In this document: positions 25,801 to 35,472 of the stretch, piece by piece
Numbering within the stretch: the stretch's first letter is position 1
Layout of the letters: every line of letters begins with the position of its first letter
NCBI GenBank assembly: GCA_000727475.1
Contig: KL647296.1
Coordinates: 3,454,784-3,518,783 of the forward strand
Direction: 5' to 3'
Length of the DNA stretch: 64,000 nucleotides
Source: Sarcocystis neurona
Lineage: Eukaryota > Apicomplexa > Conoidasida > Eucoccidiorida > Sarcocystidae
Notes under the pieces: generated by a model
Told to the model about the DNA's origin: nothing
The model's database searches: none
The model's input: only the letters and a program-made list of their open reading frames with translations
Translations under genes and position numbers: made by a program

Positions 25801-26213
25801 GTACGAGACCGCGTCTGCAAAGACACACTTTGTGCCTACCGTAGTCCCTCAGAGCAATTCGTGGAGACGTACACGTTTCTCGAGGGTGGTATTACGACAG
25901 GACAAGGTAATTTTTTTAGCGCTGCGTGCAAATCTGCTGCGCTTCCGGGGCCGCAGATGTCACACGTTGTGCGCAGTTCGGCCAAACAAAGCGCCAACAC
26001 CGGGACATCGCACTGGCCGAAGTTGAAAAACTACATTGCTAGCTGTTCGCCTTTGAGTGTTTGTCAAACTAGCCTTTCTTTAGTGGTTCCGGGAGCCGAT
26101 GTAAATACAAAAGCGCTGCCACATTCTGGCATCAGTTCTGTGCGTGGGTTCACTGCGCGAACCTCTGCAGATGTACGTCGTCAAGAGTGACGACGTGCTT
26201 TTGCCTTTTGTGA

Positions 26214-26399
26214 ATGCTGCTGAAGCATAAGCGTGAAAGAAAGGGCGGCATGCAGTACAAGGAAAATCTGCAAATCCTGCGAGGCTTAATAGACTTTCAC
26301 GTACGAGGAATAGAAGTACCTTATAAATACGACACGGATTTGGGGAGGAACGAGCGTGGAAGCCGAGCGAGGAGCCCGGGGGTCTTCCCCGCGCCGTAG
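26214..26399 (+). CDS. Coding-like open frame, possible exon
   Basis: ATG-initiated frame of 61 codons to TAG. The middle (MQYKENLQILRGLIDFHVRG) has the hydrophobic periodicity of a helix. It lies 0.5 kb upstream of another coding-like segment on the same strand at 26915-27061, so the two may belong to one spliced gene, alive or decayed. No family recognised. Confidence 0.2.
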   Translation: MLLKHKRERKGGMQYKENLQILRGLIDFHVRGIEVPYKYDTDLGRNERGSRARSPGVFPAP

Positions 26400-26914
26400 C
26401 ACCACGCAATCAAAATGACAGTTACAATGTGGGCTGTGTGAACAGGTCCAGGTGGAAGTCGTGCAGATGGTTGGAGGGTGCAAATGTCGCCCAGTCGCCC
26501 AGCGTACTTAAGAGAGAACGTATCTAAATTCCAGCAATGTTGCTCAAGTAACAAAACGCGCTCTTCACTTACACGCATTACGCTATCCTCGCTTGTAATT
26601 GCCGCGAAGAGGCTGTTTTTTTTTTCACCAGTGACTACATATGTATGTGTATGTCTATAGCGGTTGATACGTATGTGTATTTGCATTCATGCAAATATAT
26701 GCCGAATGCAAACGTTGCGCAGAGTGGTAAGACCAGGAACTGTGTTTCTCTTTTCAAGTGTAGAAGCTCTCCAGCTGAGTCGTTCCGGACTCTGATCTGT
26801 ATGCAGCACGGTTGTGATCGTGTGCAGCCGGGGCAGGGCTGCAAAGGCGACAAGAGAGCAGGGGTTTGTTCGCATTGTCAAAAAGGGCCGCTTTTTATGT
26901 AAACTTGTGTGCAG

Positions 26915-27061
26915 GCCAGTGTCGCTGAGGGAAAAAAGGCCTCCCTGCATGCTGTCGTTTTCGACGTGTATGCACAGCGTAAGAAATATAGTTTTGTTTC
27001 TAACTTGCAAGACTTGACTGACACCTCATCAATCGTGCACGTCAATGGACTGAAGAAGGCG
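26915..27061 (+). CDS. Possible internal exon, unrecognised
   Basis: Exactly 49 codons between a consensus acceptor (TTGTGTGCAG) and donor (GTACGT), phase 0 on both sides, with a balanced composition (for example VVFDVYAQRKKYSFVSNLQ). A further coding-like frame ending TAC-TGA follows at 27431-27646. No family recognised. Confidence 0.25.
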
Positions 27062-27430
27062 GTACGTCGGAGTACGCAGTTTTCAATGTGGACGTGTGCT
27101 ACCACACTTGTTCTTGCGTATCACTTAACGGGTTGAGGGCATGAATGTGGACTTCACGCTCTAGACTTCATCGTAGGAAGAGATGGTGCCTCCTCCAATT
27201 TGACGAAGTTTTCACAGATGGTGTACTGCTCGAAAACTCTATAGGTGTGTTGTGACAATTGCGTCAGTCCTTGCCCTTTGACGCTTGTCCGTCAATAGCT
27301 TGGAGAGCTGAAGAGATGCATGGTGGGCCAACTTTCTTCCATGACCTGCACGTGAGCAGGCGCTGCAGTCAGTTGCAGCGCTTTTTTACCTAGCGTCACC
27401 ACGGCGCAGGCGCGCTGCGCCTTCATCCAC

Positions 27431-27646
27431 TTGTTACATCGTAGAGATGGAATTCGTGTACAAGCAGCTGGGTTTCGAGCTTTCCATCCAGCGGCGCGAC
27501 CCGAAGCCAGCGTGCTCAGCTCTGGAATGCACGTTACAATAACCCGCTTTGTTGCACCAGGTGCACGCCCAGTAGCAGATCTTAGTGTCCTAGAGGATAG
27601 GCGTGAGACTAAAAGGCTCCACATCCTTGACTCTACGTCATACTGA
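27431..27646 (+). CDS. Possible 3' exon, unrecognised
   Basis: Open frame reaching a stop after EDRRETKRLHILDSTSY, with candidate acceptors at about 27430-27470. It could close the gene suggested by 26214-26399 and 26915-27061. The minus strand is also open over this stretch (27292-27690), so the strand is uncertain. Confidence 0.15.
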   Translation: MLHRRDGIRVQAAGFRAFHPAARPEASVLSSGMHVTITRFVAPGARPVADLSVLEDRRETKRLHILDSTSY

Positions 27647-30232
27647 GCATTGCCGCACGACGAGAGGTACTGTCCATTGATCCACAACACCCCCCTATTT
27701 TTGTCAATGTTCTGAGTATGCCGGTTGTCACTCGTTACCGAAGAGAACGGATTAGGTGGGCAACGGCGGGTCTGAAAATACGCTGTAGTCGTAACAAAGT
27801 CCCTCCGTTTCGTGACGTGATTGGAAGCTGCACCTAAGCCATATGCGGAGCCACGTAGGCCAAGGCTGTTTTAGTGTTTTTCTCTGGGTTAAGCCGTTTA
27901 ATTTAGACAGGCGGACACTGGTTTACCGTAGGCAAATGTAGGTGCATAATGAGAAGGGGGGGGATGTGGCACGTTTGCAGCTACTTCCGCCGAAGAGCCT
28001 GTCGACTCCTTTTCTCCGTCGCGGCCTCATGCTAGGAACTGTGTTACTCAGTGGCGTTGACCAAAAACGAAGTAGTGTCAGGCACTCTTGCTTTCCCAGA
28101 AACAAAGTTGGCAGCTACCGGCGGACCCGGCAGGCATGCAAGGAGAAGCCGTATAGAGGGCTATATAAGGCGCAGTAGTTCACTCCTGTGGCGTTGCCTA
28201 CTGATGCTGCTTGCTTATAGTACAAAAGCCACAGGCTTGTGCGAACGGTGGGATGGGTCAAGACCACGGGCGACACCAATATACAGATGTATACGCGTAC
28301 GTTTGTAGCGGGCGCTTCCTGGTTTATACGCCTACGTCTATTTCTTCCACTGTGCGTGTTCTTGTGTCTGCAAGCGCACCTGCATCAGCGCGCATGTAGC
28401 TAGACCTGACTGTCTGTATCCATGAGCTCAGTAATCATCCAAAGGGAGGCACATGTGTGACTGCCGTTTCAACTCTTGTCATCGGAACCGTAGTCTGCAA
28501 CCTACGAGTGTTGCAATAGAATGTTCTACTCACCGCGGTATAGGTTTCGGATCTTGGTATACTCGTGGGCCCTCATAAACTACAGCGCAGTTGGCACACG
28601 TAGGAATGCAGGGGATAATGCTGACCCTGTACACCGACGCAGTTACATGCAACACAAGGCCATCCACGAAGTGGAGCTACGCACTACGCACTTGTGCAGT
28701 CGATGTGGGGCACCCTGGGTCCTGCGTGTCACTGTCCAGGCCAACTGTGATTCGTCTTTGGAGAGGAAGTTTGACTCCTTTGCTATCACTTTTGCGCGAC
28801 GTGAGAAGAAGGCAAAGAAGCAACCATACTGCGGAAGAAAAAGACTTCGAACGTCTTTCCTGTGCTGCTGGTTCTCAGAGATTGTCAACTGCAGGACCTT
28901 TTCCGAATTAGTCAAGTATCGCAGCACGTCCTGCAGAGACCTGCATCTACTAGATTCCGGAACAACGTGTGCCACCACCTGTCTTCTGCACAAAATACAG
29001 CACGATGACCGGCATACAGGAGAATTTCTTCCACATCATTTACGAGCTGTGTCCCGCTAAACTGCGTAATGCTTATATGTTAGCAGTGCACTTGCTTTTA
29101 AAGGTTCGTGTTTTAGAGGAAGAACATGGGGACGACGCTTACCCTGTCGTGGATTCACAATTGATAAACAGCACGAGGCTCACCACGTACGCCGACGGTG
29201 TATCTTGCCTTCAAAGAAGAAGCGCTCAAGGACACCTTTAAATTGCACTTCATCGTGATAAGCGGGCGGCCCACATCAGCACTAGTGAATTGGTACCGCA
29301 AAACCCGTCTACGAGCATATTATCTTACTGGCCTCGCACAGAGCTGTCACTTCTCATCTGATAAATCACTTCACACCGTCAAAAGCTAAAGTGTGAGCTG
29401 GCGTCGTGAGGACGATGCATTGGGTCTCAAGCAGCCGGAGAATCACTCCAGAATTCTCTGATTCCCAGGTTGGACAAAAACTAGGTGGGCAGACGAACAG
29501 CTTCGTATTTAATGAATATGTAAATGGACTCTACTTTTTCCTTTCTGCGATCAGTGCGCCGGCCAGCTCAACAATTAGTTTGTTGTGAACTTGTCGGTGG
29601 ATCTGAGGAGGGGAAACTCGTGCTTCAAAGAAGCAGGAAATAAACAGCTCAGCTCTGTTCAGATGTAATTATAGCTCTGTCGAACCAGTGCCTCTCTCTG
29701 AGTCGATACTATTTATATAACGTCGGCAATAGCTCCTGTGGTCCGACGTCTTCTTCTCCCGAAACGAACTTGAAGTTTTGCATTAAGTTGTTAACAGATA
29801 GGTAATGCAGAGCTCACTACTGCGTACACACGTTAGCAGCATATACGTTGACAGCGTACCGCGAAACAAACGCGCCCCCAGATCAGCTGCCAGCGCGTTG
29901 ACGTGTTTGACGCCCTATCTCTTTGGGCTTTAATAGGTGTCGTGTAGAAAATTCTGCTGCCCTTCTCCCGATATGCCACCTATGCTGTCTGCGTGCCTGC
30001 TTGCGCAGGGGCGCGCTTATGATTTGGTGCCTGTATAATCATACTGCATTCTTGCCTGCACCCTACCTCTGACATCTAACGGCTATCAACTCAGACTGCT
30101 GCCTCCTCTCTTTTCAGTGTGCTACCTGTACAATCTGCCCGTCTGCTTGTGCAGCAGCGCTGCTATGGTTCGATGCATATACATTCATACTGCACTCATG
30201 CAAACACCGTGTCTCCACGGTGCACGTGGACG
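27647..30232. other. Repeat-poor stretch, one moderate open frame
   Basis: Nothing recognised with confidence. The largest frame is 28521-29060 (+), 179 codons from an ATG, listed separately. The rest consists of short frames. Confidence 0.4.
28521..29060 (+). CDS. Hypothetical Cys-rich open frame
   Basis: 179 codons from ATG to stop without introns. It contains scattered cysteines (LCSRCGAPW, SFLCCWF, TTCATTCLL) but no pattern I recognise as a zinc-binding or surface-antigen domain. There is no signal peptide. The minus strand is open over much of the same stretch. It may be chance. Confidence 0.2.
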   Translation: MFYSPRYRFRILVYSWALINYSAVGTRRNAGDNADPVHRRSYMQHKAIHEVELRTTHLCSRCGAPWVLRVTVQANCDSSLERKFDSFAITFARREKKAKKQPYCGRKRLRTSFLCCWFSEIVNCRTFSELVKYRSTSCRDLHLLDSGTTCATTCLLHKIQHDDRHTGEFLPHHLRAVSR

Positions 30233-30602
30233 AGCACTGTATGCGCATGAACTAAGACGCAAGAGAAGATTCGACTAATGTGGGTGTAAAACCCTTTTTA
30301 AGATTTCTCTTCGGCACTTGTTTTCGTGTCTTTCTCTAGTAGGGTACTTCAATCGCCTCACCCATAAATATGCACCGGCACTGAAAGTGCATCAAAGAAA
30401 AAACTTGCCCAGGAAGCTCGCGCTGTCGTAAAATATGGCGAGGGGTCACTCCTTATGTCGGTAAGCACAGTACAGGCATGAGCTAAGACGCAAGAGGAGA
30501 ATCCACAAAAGTAGGTAAGGCCTTATTTTAGGTTCCCTCTTTGGCACTTGTATTCGTGTTTTTGTGGGAGTTCAATGGCAACACCAAGATATGCGCCCGG
30601 AA
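30233..30602. repeat. Imperfect 140-bp duplication, spacing 231 bp
   Basis: Copies at about 30233-30372 and 30464-30602 share CTAAGACGCAAGAG and GGCACTTGT-TTCGTGT blocks in the same order and spacing. They diverge between the blocks. Confidence 0.75.
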
Positions 30603-31054
30603 GAGGATACATGCGCGTACATATATATATATATATACATATATGTATATATACACATACACACGTACATATATGTATGCGGCGCACCCCGAAGAGGCTT
30701 AAGTCGCTATTAAGGGTGAAGCACATGTGTTACAACCTGGAAAAGTGGCGTGCAGCACACGAACGTACCTCCGCTTGTCAGTCGTGGACACGACCTCGGT
30801 GAAGTCAAGTCCGCTGCACGAAGGTTTTCGGCACAGATACATCCACTGTACAATCGTGTTCACAGATGTGTGCAAGTTTCAGTTTTGTGCTTGCACGTAG
30901 AAGAGTAGAAAAGTCAGGATACAGTTTCTTCTCCACAGTAGCCGCTTCTTCCTACCCAGTCACCGCTATGCGGAAACCTGCCGTGTTGGCACGTCCTAAC
31001 ACGTGTCTCTGGCCGCAAGGCTCCTTCGAAAGTGAACACTCAAGTAAAGCGCTC
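30603..31054. other. No gene seen
   Basis: Includes a TA/CA-rich patch (30615-30680) of the kind common in the Rab2 introns. Otherwise ordinary sequence with short frames. Confidence 0.4.
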
Positions 31055-31282
31055 CGATATTGCGGAACTGGCTTAAATGTTGTTGCGTTTCGATACACAC
31101 TGGTGTAGGTTCGATAGTGCGGAACTGGCCTAAATGTTGTTACATTCGAATACATAGTGGTACATATTCGATATTGCGGAACTGGCCTAAATGTTGTAGC
31201 ATTCGAATACACACTGGCGTCGGTTGCACATTGCGGAACTAGCTTGAGTGTTGTTGCATTCAAGTACATACAGATACGCATT
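31055..31282. repeat. 57-bp minisatellite, four copies
   Basis: Units start at 31055, 31112, 31169 and 31226 and share TGCGGAACTGGC and AAATGTTGTT cores. The 57-bp unit equals 19 codons, and both strands stay open through it (31060-31242 on +, 30952-31407 on -). On the minus strand the unit reads as N-A/V-T-T-F-R/K-P-V-P-Q/H-Y repeats with NAT/NVT sequons. Whether it is translated is unknown. Confidence 0.9.
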
Positions 31283-33805
31283 AAGGTAGACCAAACTCGT
31301 TCGAGTTTAGGTATAACGAGTGAAAGAGTCTTCCTAGTTGCTGCCAGCGACTTCTTTTCTTGCATAGTATATCTTTCCTCATGCGACGGTGTGTAGGGAA
31401 GCCACAAAACACCAAAGAAAGAGACTCAACAGGAGCCAGCCACCGTGCAGTCGCCGTACTGCCCATAGGCGGAACTGAATGGTTAAAAAGTAAAGTCAGA
31501 CACAACGAGCATTCTCGTGTCCACCCACTACGAACTGCAAAAGAACAGCATCAGAAACATTTTTGACGTAATGTTACAGTGCCGGAATTCGTGAGGTAAT
31601 TTATAGTCCCCTTTCGTCAGGTGTACACGCAGCCGTCGCGTCCGGTGTGTTTTCGAGACAGGTGTGCATCCTTTCGAAAAATGGACTGCTGGGGCTCTTG
31701 CATTCACAGACGCACCTCAGCGAGCGCGCCTGGACAGCACTGGCGGGTCCAGAGCTACGAATGACAATCAAAACCCATGGCCAGACTTGACAGGGTACTC
31801 CGGGGGTTCCTGCGCGAATCTGTTGTCCCCATGTTCGTACTTCACCGTGTCATACGGTTGTTGTCACCTTGTTACGCGTCAGCTGCAGTGGCAGAGGAGG
31901 AAACTGCGCCTGTAGTGAACTGCTGCTTTTCTGTCAAGAGGACACACCTTATTATTGCGACGAGGTCAATCGTATCAGAAAGTCAGTATAAAACCGCAGT
32001 GAGAGTTCAGTGATCTTGAGGCCGGCACTTACCCGCAGAGGAAGCAAGACGGGGGATGCCTAGCAACATGTATAAAGCATTTACAAGCGGACGATACCTC
32101 AGGGTGCGAGACGCTTACTAGCGTTTGTGGAATGTAGGCCGTACTTGCGCTTCTCAGACTCGAATCAATCTAACCTGACCAACGTGCCTTAAAACGCTGT
32201 GCGCAGTTAAAAGACCGTTGGCACGTACGCAACAAATCTGCGTAGGGTTTGTCTCAAGTAGATACAGTAGCCCCGCGGTCACCAACGATGAGCCACCTTC
32301 CGCGATTATGCCCTTCCTGACTCCACACAAGCTGGACGACTTTTTTTCGAAGTGTGCCCCGCGCGGACCGCTTTTCTGCACGCTCCTGCATTGTTTTCTT
32401 ATTACAGGAACGGGCAGGGCTGGTAGTAACCAAAGAGTGTACCAGGAAGAGCGCAGTGCATTTGTTAGCAGATGAGGTGTGTAATGGAACATAAACGCTG
32501 ACCACGAGAACGCTGCGCTTCGCAGAGCAGCACGTAGCTCAATCATAGAAAAGCTCCTCACGTGCTGTGCGCCGTTGAACGCAGTGTGTGATGTTACAGC
32601 ACAGCGCACGGCGCCCCTGGAAAATCAGTTTTGTTTTCATAGGGAAACTTACATCATTGGTGCAGTAGGTCATTTTTGCACCAACATCGAATAATCAGAC
32701 ACCACTCAAAGCAGTCACTTCAAAAATCACGTATTTGACAGAAATACAGATGAGCGCGTGAGTGTCTGACGCTCTCCTACGTGCTCCGGCCAATGAATGC
32801 CTAGTTGCTGACGTGAATTCGGACAACAGGTTAGCGTTTTCCCTACGCCGGACCTGCAGGAAACTTGACCTATTTTCGAACAGCTCACGAATCCCCTGGG
32901 TTCTTTCGAACAGCGCAGCGTTTGATGGCTATCACTTCTGCAGTAAGCTAGTTCGATTCTATCATGCCTCTGAAGGCCGCTCTCCAGAGCAGTGAACAGT
33001 GAGGGGCAGTATGTAGGCAGTGACCTCAGTGGCACAGAACATCTTCGACGCATCCCTCGATTTGATTAAAATCACGGCGCATCTTCGACTCATCCGCCAG
33101 TTCAATGGTTTTCAAGGCATGAGCGTCACAAGAATATCTTACGGTAGTACTGGTATCTGCTCAACAAGTGCGTGTGGTGGGAGCTGCACAGGGTCTACTG
33201 TTAAAGTTGATTCGGTTGAGGCGTGCTCACGCGCTTCTCAATGCGAGCTGACTTTATTACCGTAAAGTAACTTGTAAATACCACGTCGGTCGACACATTT
33301 GGCTGTTCAGAAAAAGTGAGGTAAACACACACGTGTTGGGACGCCACAGAAGAGAAAGCACCACTGGTAAACAGAAAGCGTATCTCACTAGGGGACGCGA
33401 AAAGCCAGTAGGCGAGACTTCTCTCCAATGTGCCTGGGATCAAGTAACTTCACCACGTGTCACACGTCTAAATAAATTTATTGGTTTATCAAAAGAAGAA
33501 CGGCGGAAGTCTCCAAATGTCCCGCTTGCCACTGCGCTACGCAGCTACGATCTTCACTAACGCACAGAGGCATGGAGCGTAGAATGAAAACACGGCAGCG
33601 GTGCAGAGGGATTCCAAATAAATCAAGTGATGTTTTGAAGAATATTCTTTACCGTTGGTCGGCATGGTTGGTTGTGCCCCTCATCGAAAAATCGCATCCC
33701 CGCGGTAAAAAAGCGCACTGTACTTGCAAGTGAGGAAGCGGCGCATCTAACATGGTGTTCACGCTGTACAAGAGTAAACTACACGCGGACAGGGAAAAAC
33801 CAAAA
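31283..33805. other. Repeat-poor stretch, no firm gene
   Basis: Open frames up to 151 codons (32154-32609, -) but none with recognisable motifs, signal peptide or splice logic. It may hold the 3' untranslated region of the gene at 33806. Confidence 0.4.
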
Positions 33806-34639
33806 CTAGGCCGCAGACTGCAGGGGCCCTCTGATCATGTCCTCATATACATTCGTGATAGCTCCAAGTTTGTAGGCAAGAAACTTCGCCTCTGTTGCAT
33901 TCCACGATGTGCTTGAATATTGTTCTATTGCCTTTAGTAGTTTGTTCAGCACTTTTTTCATACGCACCTTTCGTCTAGAATTTTGTATGGCCTTAGAGAG
34001 CGGACGCGGCAATGGAATTGGCAGCCGATGCGTAGTAGGAACTCCCGATTTTCCACTTCTTCTTCTAAATGTGTCTGGCCAGACCCGTTCTGCTAATTGC
34101 CAGAAGTGGTTGCATGCGTGAACGATGCTCTCGGTTTCTTGTGCAGGGTTGGGATTCTCGTCTGTCCATGCTGGTAGTGAACTTGTCAAGTGTCCCTGTG
34201 CTTCCCTCAGTGCCACCATCGCAAAATCTATTGATCGGTTTTCTGGCTGACCTTTCCAATCCTCCTCATCCAACAGTGCTTGAACCACGTCACGCTGCAC
34301 ATCCAGGTAAGTTCGTAGAAATAGATCAGGGGAGGCCTCGAAGACATTTTCTCTTACCATGAGTATTAAAGATGCTGCATTACGTGACATGTTCGGGCTT
34401 CCGTCATAAACGGACGGGTCTGAAGGCGCCTTCACCATACTGTTCTTGGGCTCCGCTAACCACGGAATCGGTGTTCTCCATCCGTTGGCCGACCGCGATA
34501 GAGTCGAGAGGCCGTTGCCGATCCGACGTCTCTTGAGGGAGACCCCCCTCCGTAGACTGTTCACATATGCTCCAAGAACTCCATACCCATTGAATGTCGC
34601 AGCAGCGAGCGTCCACACGAGGAATAAAAAATTACTCAT
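33806..34639 (-). CDS. Intronless predicted secreted protein, family member 2
   Basis: 277 residues, unrecognised function. The ATG at 34639 is chosen because it gives a clear signal peptide (FLFLVWTLAAATF, cut near Gly23-Ala24). An ATG 11 codons upstream is also in frame but would place charged residues first. After the signal comes a basic stretch (RRGVSLKRRR, 31-40) that could be a processing or disordered region, then a helical domain and a second basic segment (SRRKVRMKK). Conserved positions shared with the 18171-18929 protein are P104, L108, V119, L123, L144, EA 146-147, P156, TE 169-170, V173, FW 179-180, RMK 226-228, A237 and WN 246-247. The P-to-TE distance (65) and R-to-WN distance (20) are identical in the two proteins. 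It has only one Cys (176), so the fold does not depend on disulfides. Confidence 0.78.
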   Translation of the reverse strand: MSNFLFLVWTLAAATFNGYGVLGAYVNSLRRGVSLKRRRIGNGLSTLSRSANGWRTPIPWLAEPKNSMVKAPSDPSVYDGSPNMSRNAASLILMVRENVFEASPDLFLRTYLDVQRDVVQALLDEEDWKGQPENRSIDFAMVALREAQGHLTSSLPAWTDENPNPAQETESIVHACNHFWQLAERVWPDTFRRRSGKSGVPTTHRLPIPLPRPLSKAIQNSRRKVRMKKVLNKLLKAIEQYSSTSWNATEAKFLAYKLGAITNVYEDMIRGPLQSAA

Positions 34640-34990
34640 TTTCCCAGATCGGATACTGCTGCACAAAAACAAATCACGTTAAGTCCGCGCTGCCGTACTT
34701 CACTCCCTGGTCTCAACGTTGCGAGTTGGTAGAGGTGTGGTTGCCGCCACGTTAGAACAACTTCTAGCCAAGGCGCAACAAGGTCTAGAAGTGTCTTGGG
34801 TAGTCGTACTTGTCAGACGAACTTTCATCTAACTAAAAACGGAGACCAGATGCATCGCCTTTTGGCGAAAACAGCCGGTTGGAATACGTTGCGACGCACC
34901 TCACCAATAAAATCGACCTTTCGAAGTCATATTGCGAAAGAAAAAATAGGAAAAAGCGAGTCGTTCCGACGCAGCCTGTGAAAAAATTAT

Positions 34991-35472
34991 TGCACCGGTG
35001 TACTGATCCTGGCAGGAGTTTGTACAAGCGGAGCTCACACCGAACACACCAGTCTAACCTCATGAAAAAAAGCGACGCGTGACACAAGCGACTCCCGGGC
35101 GGTGACGCACAGAAACAATTAATTCCGCTTACACGGGGCAAAGTGACGCTCACAGCTACTCACGCGAATTTTAGTCATGGAAGATCAACGTGGGCGTCTT
35201 TCTTTGTCCACATACGCCTGTAAAAACTTGGTTATCGGATTCGGCCCTCGTTGCATTCCGATTACATGCCACCACCTGCAGAGAACACCTACCGTAACGC
35301 ACATAGTGCACCGCTGTACTGATCCTGGCAGGAGGTTGTACCAGCGGAGCTCACACCGAGCACAACCGTCTAGTCTAATAGAACAAAGGCGATGCGTGAC
35401 ACAAACGGTTTGGCCCTCGTTGCCTTCGGACTACATGCCACCACCTGTAGGAAACACCTAGCAGTAATGTAC
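34991..35472. repeat. Interleaved duplications upstream of secreted gene 2
   Basis: A roughly 100-bp unit at 34991-35090 recurs at 35307-35408, sharing ACTGATCCTGGCAGGAG and GCGGAGCTCACACCGA. A second unit at 35243-35306 recurs at 35412-35472, sharing GGCCCTCGTTG and TACATGCCACCACCTG. The block sits 350-830 bp upstream of the minus-strand start at 34639, so it may cover that gene's 5' flank. Confidence 0.8.

Noticed and set aside
31055..31282. CRISPR array
   Set aside because: The four units are contiguous tandem copies without unique spacers, and the genome is eukaryotic.
21660..31980. Possible distant duplication linking 21690-21810 with 31720-31960
   Set aside because: The common word is about 11 bases (CGCCTGGACAG) and the second matching patch is at a different spacing, so chance explains it.
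32940..32980. tRNA T-arm-like GTTCGATTC
   Set aside because: The flanking bases do not form a T stem and no D or anticodon arm is found upstream.
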